Assembly (NCBI RefSeq): GCF_025146565.1
Contig: NZ_CP102258.1
Location: 496,001 to 560,000, forward strand
Direction: 5' to 3'
DNA length: 64,000 nt
DNA from: Bacteroides eggerthii
GTDB taxonomy: Bacteria > Bacteroidota > Bacteroidia > Bacteroidales > Bacteroidaceae
The position numbers and the translations under genes are program-made. Positions 15,137 to 22,590 of the stretch are shown here, one piece after another. The first letter of the stretch is position 1. The number at the start of each line of letters is the position of its first letter. The notes under the pieces were generated by a model. That model searched no databases, was not told the origin of the DNA, and saw only the letters and a program-made list of their open reading frames with translations.

Positions 15137-16488
15137 GCGGCGTTTTCTTCCAAGCTCATCGGTCGGGGATCGGCCAGCGCCAAGGGGGTGCACCAGCACT
15201 CCCGACGAGCGTAAAGTTACAACAATTTAAATCTGTCTCCAAACTTTATCGCTAATTGTTGTGCGATGGCCGCCCAGTTGGCTATGGGCATGGTCCATTT
15301 CTTGCGTATGTTGCGGTAAGCGAGATAAACCAACTTTTCAAGGGCGGTGTCGTTAGGGAACACGCCCTTGTTTTTTGTCACTTTCCGCACTTGGCGGTGA
15401 TAGCCCTCGACTGTATTCGTGGTATAAATCATACGTCGTATATCCGACGTAAACTGGAAGTATTCAGTAAGCCTTTCCCAGTTATCCTGCCAAGACTTGA
15501 TAACGATAGGGTATTTCTCACCCCATTTTTCTTCCAGATTAAAAAGTCCTGTCTCAGCGGATTCCTTATTTACCGCACCATAGACATGTTTCAGATCCCT
15601 CATGAACTCTTTTTGGTGCTTGCTGCCGACATACTTGATGGAGTTACGTACCTGATGGACAATACAGAGCTGGACAATAGTATCAGGAAACACACTTTGG
15701 ATAGCGTCTGGGAAGCCTTTCAATCCGTCAACACAAGCTATGAGTATGTCACAGACACCACGGGTCTGCAAGTCTGTCAATACATTCAGCCAGAAGTTCG
15801 CGCCCTCATTCTTAGAGATATACATCCCTAACAGATCCTTATGTCCCTCGCTGTCCAGAGCCAGTACATTGTAAATCGCACGGGTTACGGCACAGCCTCT
15901 CTCGTCCATTACCTTATAATGGATGGCATCCATCCAGACTATCGGATAAACGCTGTCCAGGCTACGGGAACGCCATGCCTTTATTTCCGGAAGTACACGA
16001 TCGGTGATGGCGCTAATTGTCTCAGCAGACACACGATTACCCAAGTTCTCCTCCATCCAGTCACTTATCTCACGTGTGCTGTTTCCCAAAGCATAAAGTC
16101 CGATGATACGGTCTGCAACACCTTCTGCAAGAATGGTTTCACGCTTTTTTATGAACTGGGGTTCAAAGGTGGAGTTACGGTCACGAGGGGTAGATACGGT
16201 GACTTCTCCCATCGAAGTCTGTACTTGTTTTTGCATCTTGCCATTACGACGGTTGCCACTCATGCGTTCATCCTCAGAAAGATGAGCGTCCATCTCACCT
16301 TCAAGGGCAGCATTTAATATACTCTCCAACAACGGAGCAAAAGCACCGTCCTTACCTAACAAGGGTTTACCAGACTTCAACTGTTCAAGAGCCTTGTTCT
16401 TGATACTTTCAAAATCAAATTCTTCACTCATAAAATAAACTGTGTTAGCAAAGTTAATATTTTATTCTTTTCCTTAGCTGACACAGTT
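15126..16488 (-). mobile_element. IS256-family insertion sequence
   Basis: A 1363-bp element bounded by the 10-bp terminal inverted repeats AACTGTGTCA (15126-15135) and TGACACAGTT (16479-16488), containing one transposase. Similarity of the ends beyond 10 bp is weak. The 8 bases outside the left end (GTAAAATA) and right end (CAAATTAC) do not match, so no target duplication is visible. The insertion supplies the stop of the A1S_2505-like gene on the right and the start of the HTH gene on the left. Confidence 0.8.
15217..16431 (-). CDS. IS256-family (mutator-type) transposase
   Basis: A 404-residue full-length DDE transposase. The MULE/mutator core shows the first Asp in YPIVWMDAIHYKV (about residue 168), the second in DILIACVDGLKGFPDAI (about 232), the CxxH pair in VQLCIVHQVRNS (about 257-260) and the Glu in TTNTVEGYHRQVRK (about 342). 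The zinc-binding-like N-terminal part carries the conserved EMDAHL and RRNGKMQKQVQT blocks. No frameshift or stop is seen, so it is probably active. Confidence 0.95.
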   Translation of the reverse strand: MSEEFDFESIKNKALEQLKSGKPLLGKDGAFAPLLESILNAALEGEMDAHLSEDERMSGNRRNGKMQKQVQTSMGEVTVSTPRDRNSTFEPQFIKKRETILAEGVADRIIGLYALGNSTREISDWMEENLGNRVSAETISAITDRVLPEIKAWRSRSLDSVYPIVWMDAIHYKVMDERGCAVTRAIYNVLALDSEGHKDLLGMYISKNEGANFWLNVLTDLQTRGVCDILIACVDGLKGFPDAIQSVFPDTIVQLCIVHQVRNSIKYVGSKHQKEFMRDLKHVYGAVNKESAETGLFNLEEKWGEKYPIVIKSWQDNWERLTEYFQFTSDIRRMIYTTNTVEGYHRQVRKVTKNKGVFPNDTALEKLVYLAYRNIRKKWTMPIANWAAIAQQLAIKFGDRFKLL

Positions 16489-16892
16489 CAAATTACGGAC
16501 TCGGCTTGTATGCCACCATTCAGAACATCCCAAAAGGACAAAGGTAAATTGATGTTCTTTATATGAACCGCTTCTTTGAATAACGGTGCAATCTCAAATG
16601 GCGAATGTTTGGATATTCCGCATCCTATCTCTGTAACTAAAAAAGTATATTCCGAATGTTGTTCTGCATATAGTAGAAAATCATCAATATGTTTTTTAAG
16701 ATTCTCAATGTCTTTGGAAGGCATCGCATAGGTCTGTCCCTGTATTCCCGCAGCCTGTCCCATAATAGCACCGAATTTCATCGCTGTTGCTGCGGCATTT
16801 CCATTATGTACACCATTTGAGTTTGAACCGAACACGAATATTTCATTTGTTTTCAGCTCCGTAATGTTATAAGGGGTAATTCTGTTATTCAT
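16488..16892 (-). CDS. A1S_2505-type phage non-structural (macro-like) protein, 3' end rewritten by IS256
   Basis: A 134-residue protein matching the small phage family with blocks EIFVFGSNSNGVHNGNAA, GQAAGIQGQTYAMPSKD, LVTEIGCGISKHSPFEIAPLF and a final LPLSFWDVL. The fold is thought to be related to macro domains, suggesting nucleotide or ADP-ribose binding; the biological role is not established. The expected C terminus is close to FWDVL. The ten extra residues NGGIQAESVI reach a TGA whose first base pairs are the outermost bases of the IS256 end (16488), so the tail and stop are insertion-derived or insertion-trimmed. The core domain seems complete. Presence of a phage-type gene supports a phage or satellite link for element B. 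Confidence 0.75.
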   Translation of the reverse strand: MNNRITPYNITELKTNEIFVFGSNSNGVHNGNAAATAMKFGAIMGQAAGIQGQTYAMPSKDIENLKKHIDDFLLYAEQHSEYTFLVTEIGCGISKHSPFEIAPLFKEAVHIKNINLPLSFWDVLNGGIQAESVI

Positions 16893-16917
16893 AATTTTAA
16901 AATTTTGGGTATAAAAA

Positions 16918-16947
16918 ATCCTCTCATTGCATAAGCAACAAGAGGAT
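16918..16947 (-). terminator. Intrinsic terminator of the lipoprotein gene
   Basis: On the minus strand ATCCTCTTGTTGC folds back on GCAATGAGAGGAT, followed by five T (top-strand A-run 16913-16917). It lies 18 bases after the lipoprotein stop codon. Confidence 0.8.
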
Positions 16948-16964
16948 ATTATTTTGAGTTGATA

Positions 16965-18203
16965 TTAGTTCAACGAAATAAGATTGATGATTTTGTTTCC
17001 GTTTTCTGCAACATTATCGATAACAACTTCATCTGTTTCTGTGATAGTTCCTACGACATTTACACCGTCTGAATATCTGAAACCGGTGAATGTGATATTA
17101 GAACTTTCAGAATTTGCCGAAAGACTTTGTATTTCATAATCCAAAATTTGAAACTGAGATTCTTGATAATCTTTCATTGCTATTTTTGAGAAAGTTGTAT
17201 TGCTACGGTTGTACCATGCTTTATTTGTGCGAATATCTCCAATATTAATCTGCTTATCGAGTTGTGTACATTTTTCTCCGTCAAACTCATAATATTCATT
17301 CAGCACCATTGTTTTGCGTACATGATTAGGTACAAATCGCCAATACCCATTGAATTGTTCATCAGATATGGTACATATTGTTTTTTCTTCTAAATCATTA
17401 TTACCGACAGTCTTATATTGAATAATTGCATTATTGCGAATAGAATATAAATTACCGTTAAAGATGAATGTATAAGTATCTGAAATCGGATAAATTCTAC
17501 CACCGGGACACTTCACACGACAATTCTGTTGTTGTTCTTGACCACTCCAATACACAACAAAGCCATTGTCGGTTACAGTGAAACCATTACATCTAACTTC
17601 ATCAGGTAACATTTTCTGCATCGTAAAATCTGAAACATTCAATTTGTATATTTGTCTATATTCTGGATAATTTGAATTAGAAGAAGAAGCAATATAAATG
17701 TTCCCTTGATTATCCAATATTGTTTTCAACGAACCGTCACCCAAATATACATCTATTTCCTTGGGCCATCGATATATCTTTTCTGTTTGGACATCAACAA
17801 TGGAGAGGTATTCTGTACTACCCCAACCTACACTTATACCTTCACCATCAGGTCCAGGTTTATAGAACAAATCGATAATATCTTGTGCGATAGGATTTAC
17901 AAGAAGAACTTTATCGCTCAATTTCAAAACTTTATGAATACCAATATTATGGTCTTGACCGTCTTCTCCCTTGATTGATAACTTTACCTCATTACCTGAT
18001 AAGTCAAGTTTGTAATAAGAGTCGTCCCCTGTTGCTCTTGTTGCGGATGATTTCTGATAAATCATCTTGGCGTCACTCACATTCAAATTCGTAAGGTATT
18101 TATAACCTTCTTCATAATTGATATTGCCACTACCGGAACCACCGTCATCACTACATGCAGTAAATAAAGCTACCGCACCTAACATTAATAAAAATTTCTT
18201 CAT
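16965..18203 (-). CDS. Surface-type lipoprotein, unknown, beta-propeller-like
   Basis: A 412-residue lipoprotein. The signal peptide MKKFLLMLGAVALFTAC has a lipobox (LFTAC) followed by SDDGGSGSG, an acidic run of the kind that directs Bacteroidales lipoproteins to the cell surface. The mature part has repeating beta-strand segments (IYRWPKEIDVYLG, NIYIASSSNSNYPEY, KLNVSDFTMQKML, GFVVYWSG), suggesting a propeller, but no family is recognised. The gene has its own canonical promoter at 18479-18509, a leader of about 270 bases and its own terminator, so it is a single-gene unit and typical of cargo on a mobile element. A role in surface exclusion or host contact is only a guess. Confidence 0.65.
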   Translation of the reverse strand: MKKFLLMLGAVALFTACSDDGGSGSGNINYEEGYKYLTNLNVSDAKMIYQKSSATRATGDDSYYKLDLSGNEVKLSIKGEDGQDHNIGIHKVLKLSDKVLLVNPIAQDIIDLFYKPGPDGEGISVGWGSTEYLSIVDVQTEKIYRWPKEIDVYLGDGSLKTILDNQGNIYIASSSNSNYPEYRQIYKLNVSDFTMQKMLPDEVRCNGFTVTDNGFVVYWSGQEQQQNCRVKCPGGRIYPISDTYTFIFNGNLYSIRNNAIIQYKTVGNNDLEEKTICTISDEQFNGYWRFVPNHVRKTMVLNEYYEFDGEKCTQLDKQINIGDIRTNKAWYNRSNTTFSKIAMKDYQESQFQILDYEIQSLSANSESSNITFTGFRYSDGVNVVGTITETDEVVIDNVAENGNKIINLISLN

Positions 18204-18478
18204 AATTACCAGAATGTCGTTTCTCCCTTAGCCTCAAATCAGAAGAGTTCATAAATGCAGAAAAGCGTGAGGCCATTAACTTATTTTATACGACGGGCTC
18301 TGGTAAGACCTTGAACTAAAACAAGCAACAGTCCCCACGCCATATACGGATATGACGCAAGAGATGTCAACTTATTCCCGTTCTACAGATAGTTTACCAG
18401 ACTTCGTCGTAGAGAATCAGTTAAACACTTTCGTGTACCTTAAATTTCTAATATGTCCGCCATGTTGCCATGACGATG
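18204..18478 (-). promoter_or_regulatory. Long 5' leader of the lipoprotein gene
   Basis: About 270 transcribed, gene-free bases lie between the promoter at 18479-18509 and the ATG at 18203. No minus-strand open frame of note is seen. The length is unusual for Bacteroides, where leaders are mostly short, so it may hold a structured regulatory RNA. I cannot fold it reliably by eye and do not match it to a known riboswitch. Confidence 0.4.
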
Positions 18479-18509
18479 CAAAATTAGAAAAAATAAGGCA
18501 CATCACAAA
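18479..18509 (-). promoter_or_regulatory. Canonical promoter driving the lipoprotein leader
   Basis: On the minus strand TTTG (18506-18509), 19 bases, TAATTTTG (18479-18486), a full consensus match. Transcription would start near 18472. Confidence 0.75.
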
Positions 18510-18556
18510 GTTACATCTCATAAAGAGACTGTTGCAGGTTACAAAATTAGATATTC

Positions 18557-19063
18557 TTATTCATTCAGCATTTCATCAATGGCGAATTCGTGAAGTTCAT
18601 GCTCCAGCTTCATTTCTTTAAGCCGTTCTTCTTTCTTCTGAAAATAATCATCGCCCAAACCTTTTTCTTCGAGTGCCTTGTCGAATTTATCAAGTATTTC
18701 ATCTGAAACACATTCTTCATCGTCATTATCGATTGACTCGTCCAATACAGCAAGCATATCCTCCATTGTGTATTTCTGTTCTTGTGAAGAAGTATCTTCC
18801 GTTAATGAAAACTCTGTATCATCCTCACAATCAATATCCGGCCCTAACATATCTATAAGCTCATCGATTGTATAATCTTTGTCTTTAAAAGAATCTTTCG
18901 TATTTTCTTCTTTGACAATCGGCTCTTGAGCACCGGTTTCCTGTATGCTTTCTTTTTGAGCAGACATTTTAGTCTTTGGTGCTTTCTTTGAAGATTTCTT
19001 TTTAGTCTCTACAACTTCGGTAGTCACCGCTTGTTCTTCTTTTACTTTTTTCTTTCGTGTCAT
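18557..19063 (-). CDS. Acidic low-complexity protein, unknown
   Basis: A 168-residue cytosolic protein I do not recognise. Residues 1-60 are Lys-rich (TRKKKVKEEQ, KKKSSKKAPKTK) and could contact nucleic acid. The middle has two related acidic segments, DYTIDELIDMLGPDIDCEDD (about 63) and KYTMEDMLAVLDESIDNDDE (about 97), so it looks like an internal duplication. The C-terminal 40 residues are a predicted charged helix (KKEERLKEMKLEHELHEFA). It follows the integrase on the minus strand after a terminator, and precedes the promoter of the lipoprotein gene. Such charged two-part proteins occur as mobile-element accessory proteins, sometimes as nuclease inhibitors; no function can be assigned. Confidence 0.5.
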   Translation of the reverse strand: MTRKKKVKEEQAVTTEVVETKKKSSKKAPKTKMSAQKESIQETGAQEPIVKEENTKDSFKDKDYTIDELIDMLGPDIDCEDDTEFSLTEDTSSQEQKYTMEDMLAVLDESIDNDDEECVSDEILDKFDKALEEKGLGDDYFQKKEERLKEMKLEHELHEFAIDEMLNE

Positions 19064-19220
19064 AACTTTATTTATTTTGACAATTAGTAATATTCCGAAT
19101 AGTTGAATTTTCGGTTAATACATATATCCTCTTTTTTACCGGAATATAAAAGAAAAAGGTATTTTAACTATATTCTTAACCTGAATTAAGCTCTCGCACC
19201 GGTAATTTTGCATAAAGAAA

Positions 19221-19252
19221 GCCCGATTCCCTAATGAATAGAATTACCGGGC
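19221..19252 (-). terminator. Intrinsic terminator of the element B integrase
   Basis: On the minus strand GCCCGGTAATTC pairs with GGAATCGGGC (one bulge), followed by TTTCTTT. It ends the integrase transcript 37 bases after its stop codon. Confidence 0.65.
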
Positions 19253-19288
19253 AGGAAAGTAAGAAGAGCCCCATATAGGCTATATAGG

Positions 19289-20512
19289 CTACAAAAACGA
19301 GGTCAAAAGGTTAGTGTTCTTAGCACGCTCCTCTTTCTCAAAACTCGCCAGATATGCTTCCGTAGTCCTCAGGTCGGTATGTCCTAAGGATTCACTTATA
19401 TAAGAGATATTGGCTCCGCTTCGTTTCAATACGGTAGCGTATGAATGTCTTGCGGTGTATGTGGTGATATTGCCGATACCCAATTCTTCACCTATCAACT
19501 TCATACGTTTGTTGATTCGCTTGACAACATCGCGTACAATCGCTTTACGCTCTATAGCCGTTTCATGCCCTTTCATATAAGGAAATATGTAATTATCGGG
19601 TAACGGTTTGTTTCCCCACTTGTCAATTATTGTCTGTAATTGGGAAGAAACAACCGCACGTATCTCTTTCCTGTTCTTTGTCGTGCGCTCTGTTTTCTGT
19701 CTCACAAAACATATTTCACCGTCCACAATATCCGAGAATTTCAATTTCAGCATGTCTGTCGGATTGATACCGTTGCACAAGTAAATGAATATCCAGAGGT
19801 CTTTATATCTGTTAGTGGTTTCATTTTCACTCTTATAATCGAAAATGGCCTTCAACTGTTTCTTTGTCAATCCTTTCTTTCTTCCGATACCGGTCTTTAT
19901 CTCGAACAGACCTTTTCCGAATGGGTATTGCGATTCTTTGATAATGCCGGCTCTCTTGGCTTCATTCATCAAAGTACGAATATTTCTCATGTGCATACCG
20001 ATTGTAGAAATACTTCTCGTTTTCGACCAAAGTCTTTCGCATTTTTGTAACCATTCTACCGTAACAGTACTAAATGGAATATCTTTGCCGCCGACTTCCT
20101 CAACCATTACCAATGTAGTTTGATAGAACTGCATTGTCCCGATTCTTTCTTCGTTTTTCAGTTCCTCAATCTTAGCTCGTATGGCACTGTTCAGAGTATC
20201 ACCGGTAGCTTTTCCCAAACGTAAATTGAGCGTATTGAAAGAGAATGTTCCTTTCTCTGCCAGAGCTTCAACATTCATACGGACTAAAGAAAAACTACTT
20301 TCAATGGCTTGTCTGATTTTCCTGCTTTCAGAAGATTTGCTATCCGGCAGTTTGTTCCATTCTTCTTTTGTCATGCAGATACCAATAGAATAATACTTGG
20401 GCTTTCTTTGATAATAAACCTTGATTTTAACAGGATATTTGCCTTCTTTGTTGGCAGTACGTGCATCAAGTACCGTAGAGACTACGATACCGTCTTTTGA
20501 AAAATTATACAT
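19289..20512 (-). CDS. int: Tyrosine recombinase (integrase of element B)
   Basis: An integrase of 407 residues (ATG 20512, MYNFSKDGIVV; ATG 20533 would add seven). The arm-type N-terminal domain is typical of Bacteroidetes (VVSTVLDARTANKEGKYPV, YYSIGICMTKEEW), then a SAM-like core-binding domain (about 100-200). The catalytic part shows Arg in INPTDMLKLKFSDI context, the Lys hairpin near FVRQKTERTTK, box II TYTARHSYATVL, SLGHTDLRTTEAYLASF with the nucleophile Tyr, and a short tail. It differs clearly from the IME-1 integrase, yet both elements share the tRNA-Met site. Unusually it lies about 4.6 kb inside the element instead of next to an end, with the defence-like cassette between it and the right att copy. 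Confidence 0.9.
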   Translation of the reverse strand: MYNFSKDGIVVSTVLDARTANKEGKYPVKIKVYYQRKPKYYSIGICMTKEEWNKLPDSKSSESRKIRQAIESSFSLVRMNVEALAEKGTFSFNTLNLRLGKATGDTLNSAIRAKIEELKNEERIGTMQFYQTTLVMVEEVGGKDIPFSTVTVEWLQKCERLWSKTRSISTIGMHMRNIRTLMNEAKRAGIIKESQYPFGKGLFEIKTGIGRKKGLTKKQLKAIFDYKSENETTNRYKDLWIFIYLCNGINPTDMLKLKFSDIVDGEICFVRQKTERTTKNRKEIRAVVSSQLQTIIDKWGNKPLPDNYIFPYMKGHETAIERKAIVRDVVKRINKRMKLIGEELGIGNITTYTARHSYATVLKRSGANISYISESLGHTDLRTTEAYLASFEKEERAKNTNLLTSFL

Positions 20513-20935
20513 GGTTTTAGTGATTACCCGCAAGCGGAATTGCTTACGATAGTCTATATATCCTCATTTGAATGGAAATATAAACGTTTTGAAGCCTTTT
20601 GAATATTGGTTTTGAGTAGTTTAGACATTAATTTCAAACGGGTAAAAGACAATAGAAAGGACAGTATAAGACTATAAACAATTGTAATACAACAATATAC
20701 TACAGCTACAAGAAGACAAAGCTCTCTCAATAATCATAAGAAAGTGTCGAAAAACCGTATAAAACTAAATAATAAAAAATATTAAATATCTTATAACCAA
20801 TAGATACAGATAATTCCATTTGTTAATATACAATACTCTTATAAAAAGAGAATCAAACATCTATATAGCGAATAACGATTACTGTAAAATATTTCAAAAA
20901 ATGTAATCTAAATAACTATAAATAGGTAAACTTTT
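20513..20935. other. Gene-free AT-rich divergent region
   Basis: The space between the integrase and the XRE gene is very AT-rich. No convincing gene, RNA or terminator is seen here. An integrase promoter is expected in the right part of the first 80 bases (TATATTTC near 20575 on the minus strand is a poor -7 match). Confidence 0.5.
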
Positions 20936-20982
20936 TGTGGCAATATTTGTATATACAACAAATTATAGGTAATTTTGCCACA
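20936..20982 (+). promoter_or_regulatory. XRE operon promoter with nested palindromic operators
   Basis: TTTG (20946-20949), 20 bases, TAATTTTG (20970-20977) is a canonical promoter. A perfect 12-bp palindrome, TTGTATATACAA (20947-20958), overlaps the -33 box, and an outer perfect inverted pair, TGTGGCAA (20936-20943) and TTGCCACA (20975-20982), encloses the whole promoter. This is the expected architecture for autorepression by the XRE protein encoded next. An AGGAGA ribosome-binding sequence precedes ATG 21002. Confidence 0.75.
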
Positions 20983-21001
20983 GAAATTATAGGAGACACT
21001 C

Positions 21002-21355
21002 ATGAAAACGATTAATCAAATTATTGGAGAAAATCTAAAGAAAATTAGAGAGTTATCCGGTTTTACGCAAGAACAGATAGCTAAATCCATTGGGATAGAA
21101 CGTTCTGCATATAGCAATTATGAAGGAGGAACAAGAGAAGTTCCGTACGATATTTTAGAACGGCTTTCAAATCTATTTGGTTGTGAACCTTTTATTCTGT
21201 TTGAAGATAATATTCAAGCTGATAATGAAATTATGGCCACCGCTTTTAGAATTTCCGATTTAGAAGACGGTGATTTGAAAGAAATAGCAAATTTCAAGGA
21301 TATTGTGAAATCATACCTAAAAATGGAACGAATAGCCCAAAATGAAGCTGAATAA
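21002..21355 (+). CDS. XRE-family regulator (antitoxin/repressor)
   Basis: A 117-residue protein with a textbook XRE helix-turn-helix at residues 8-65: LKKIRELSGFTQEQIAKSIG, ERSAYSNYEGGTREVP and LERLSNLFG. The C-terminal 50 residues form an acidic helical tail that could dimerise or bind the next protein. It overlaps the ImmA/IrrE gene by 14 bases, so the two are translationally coupled. The palindromes over its promoter suggest it represses its own operon. The XRE plus metallopeptidase pairing is known from phage and ICE switches (ImmR-ImmA), where the peptidase cleaves the repressor on damage. Confidence 0.9.
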   Translation: MKTINQIIGENLKKIRELSGFTQEQIAKSIGIERSAYSNYEGGTREVPYDILERLSNLFGCEPFILFEDNIQADNEIMATAFRISDLEDGDLKEIANFKDIVKSYLKMERIAQNEAE

Positions 21356-22076
21356 ATTTATTATAGAAAGACAAGTATCAGAGTTTCGTACAGATAATGG
21401 GCTTAGTTCATCCGAGCCTATTACATTGAAAAGCCTGCTCCTAAAACTGAATGTACTTACAATTTTCAGACCCCTGTCTGAGAATTTTTCAGGTATGTGT
21501 TTAAAGGATAATTCCGGACACCGTTTCATGCTCATCAATTCTAATCAGCCGCGAGGAAGACAGCATTTTACAATTGCCCACGAGTTATATCACTTATTTA
21601 TAGAAGAAAAACCGACACCGCATAAATGCAACCCGGGATACAGTAAAAATAAAGTAGAGCAGAATGCGGATATGTTTGCCTCCTCCTTATTAATGCCGGA
21701 AGCCGGAATTTGTCAGTTAATACCTGAAACAGAACTAAATACTAGAAACATTTCCATAGCAACGATTTTAAAACTTGAACACTATTTTTCTGTCTCTCGT
21801 TCGGCTCTGTTATATCGATTATTAAATATTGGCCTCATATCAGAAAACACGCGTACCCAACTTTCCGAAATAGGAGTAAAACACTCTGCAAGATGTTTCG
21901 GATATGATACAGCTCTATACGAAGCTGCAAATGAGGGGTTGGTTATCGGTGATTTTGGAGAGAAGGCACGTAATTTATTCGATAAAGAAAAAATTTCAGA
22001 AAGCCATTATATGGAGCTACTCAGTAAAATAAGTATCAATGGAACACAAGAAAACGAAAATAGTACTCGATGCTGA
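21342..22076 (+). CDS. ImmA/IrrE-family zinc metallopeptidase
   Basis: A 244-residue peptidase of the COG2856 (ImmA/IrrE) family. The zinc motif HExxH is in FTIAHELYHLFIEE (about residues 77-81) and the third-ligand helix is KVEQNADMFASSLLMPE (about 103-119). A helical C-terminal part follows (about 130-244), with the common SVSRSALLYRLLNIGLI segment. Family members cleave a cognate XRE repressor, or regulate DNA-damage responses. It overlaps the XRE gene upstream by 14 bases and the PIN gene downstream by 38 bases, so all three proteins are probably made together. Confidence 0.9.
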   Translation: MKLNKFIIERQVSEFRTDNGLSSSEPITLKSLLLKLNVLTIFRPLSENFSGMCLKDNSGHRFMLINSNQPRGRQHFTIAHELYHLFIEEKPTPHKCNPGYSKNKVEQNADMFASSLLMPEAGICQLIPETELNTRNISIATILKLEHYFSVSRSALLYRLLNIGLISENTRTQLSEIGVKHSARCFGYDTALYEAANEGLVIGDFGEKARNLFDKEKISESHYMELLSKISINGTQENENSTRC

Positions 22077-22563
22077 TGTAATTATCCATTTTATAGAAGC
22101 GGGTAACTTTTCACTATTGCCTGATATATTCCCCGAATATGAATATATAATATTAGACGTGGTTTACAATGAAGTTTCAAAGAACTCTAAAACAAGAGGT
22201 TTCATAGATAATTATCTCTGCTACTTTTCTAAATTAAGAAAAGAGATATTTTCTCCCAAAGGAGAATCTATGAAAGAGTATTTCTCGTTGCAACGTAGAT
22301 TGGGACAAGGGGAAAGTGCGTGTATGATTTATTGCAGAGATAACCAAGATGTATTAGGGAGTAGCAATTTAAGAGACATAAAAGAATATTGTTCCCAAAA
22401 CAATATCACTTATCTGACAACCCTTGACTTTCTGTATTATGCTTATTGCAGGAAGAAAATGACGCAACAAGAATGTACTGAATTTATGCAGGCTGTGAAT
22501 GATGCAGGAAGTAAACTTCCTATCATTGATATAACTCAATATATATGCAGTGTGCAAATCTAA
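22039..22563 (+). CDS. PIN-like nuclease, probable toxin
   Basis: A 174-residue protein with PIN-domain features: the first acidic residue in KIVLDADVIIHFIEAG (about residue 10-13), a Glu in VVYNEVSKN (about 44), GQGESACMIYCRDN (about 92-105) and a last acidic position in SSNLRDIKEYC (about 112-120). PIN toxins cleave RNA. The best start is ATG 22039, inside the end of the peptidase gene. XRE-COG2856 pairs have been noted next to toxin-like genes including PIN proteins, so a three-part toxin-antitoxin unit is plausible. The catalytic tetrad is read by eye and needs alignment. Confidence 0.65.
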   Translation: MEHKKTKIVLDADVIIHFIEAGNFSLLPDIFPEYEYIILDVVYNEVSKNSKTRGFIDNYLCYFSKLRKEIFSPKGESMKEYFSLQRRLGQGESACMIYCRDNQDVLGSSNLRDIKEYCSQNNITYLTTLDFLYYAYCRKKMTQQECTEFMQAVNDAGSKLPIIDITQYICSVQI

Positions 22564-22590
22564 ATTGCGCACGAATAAAAGCAATTAAGT

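Noticed and set aside
15118..16496. Target-site duplication around IS256
   Set aside because: The 8 bases on the two sides do not match.
18352..18621. 89-residue plus-strand open frame over the leader
   Set aside because: It crosses the consensus minus-strand promoter and the 3' end of the acidic gene; no family features.
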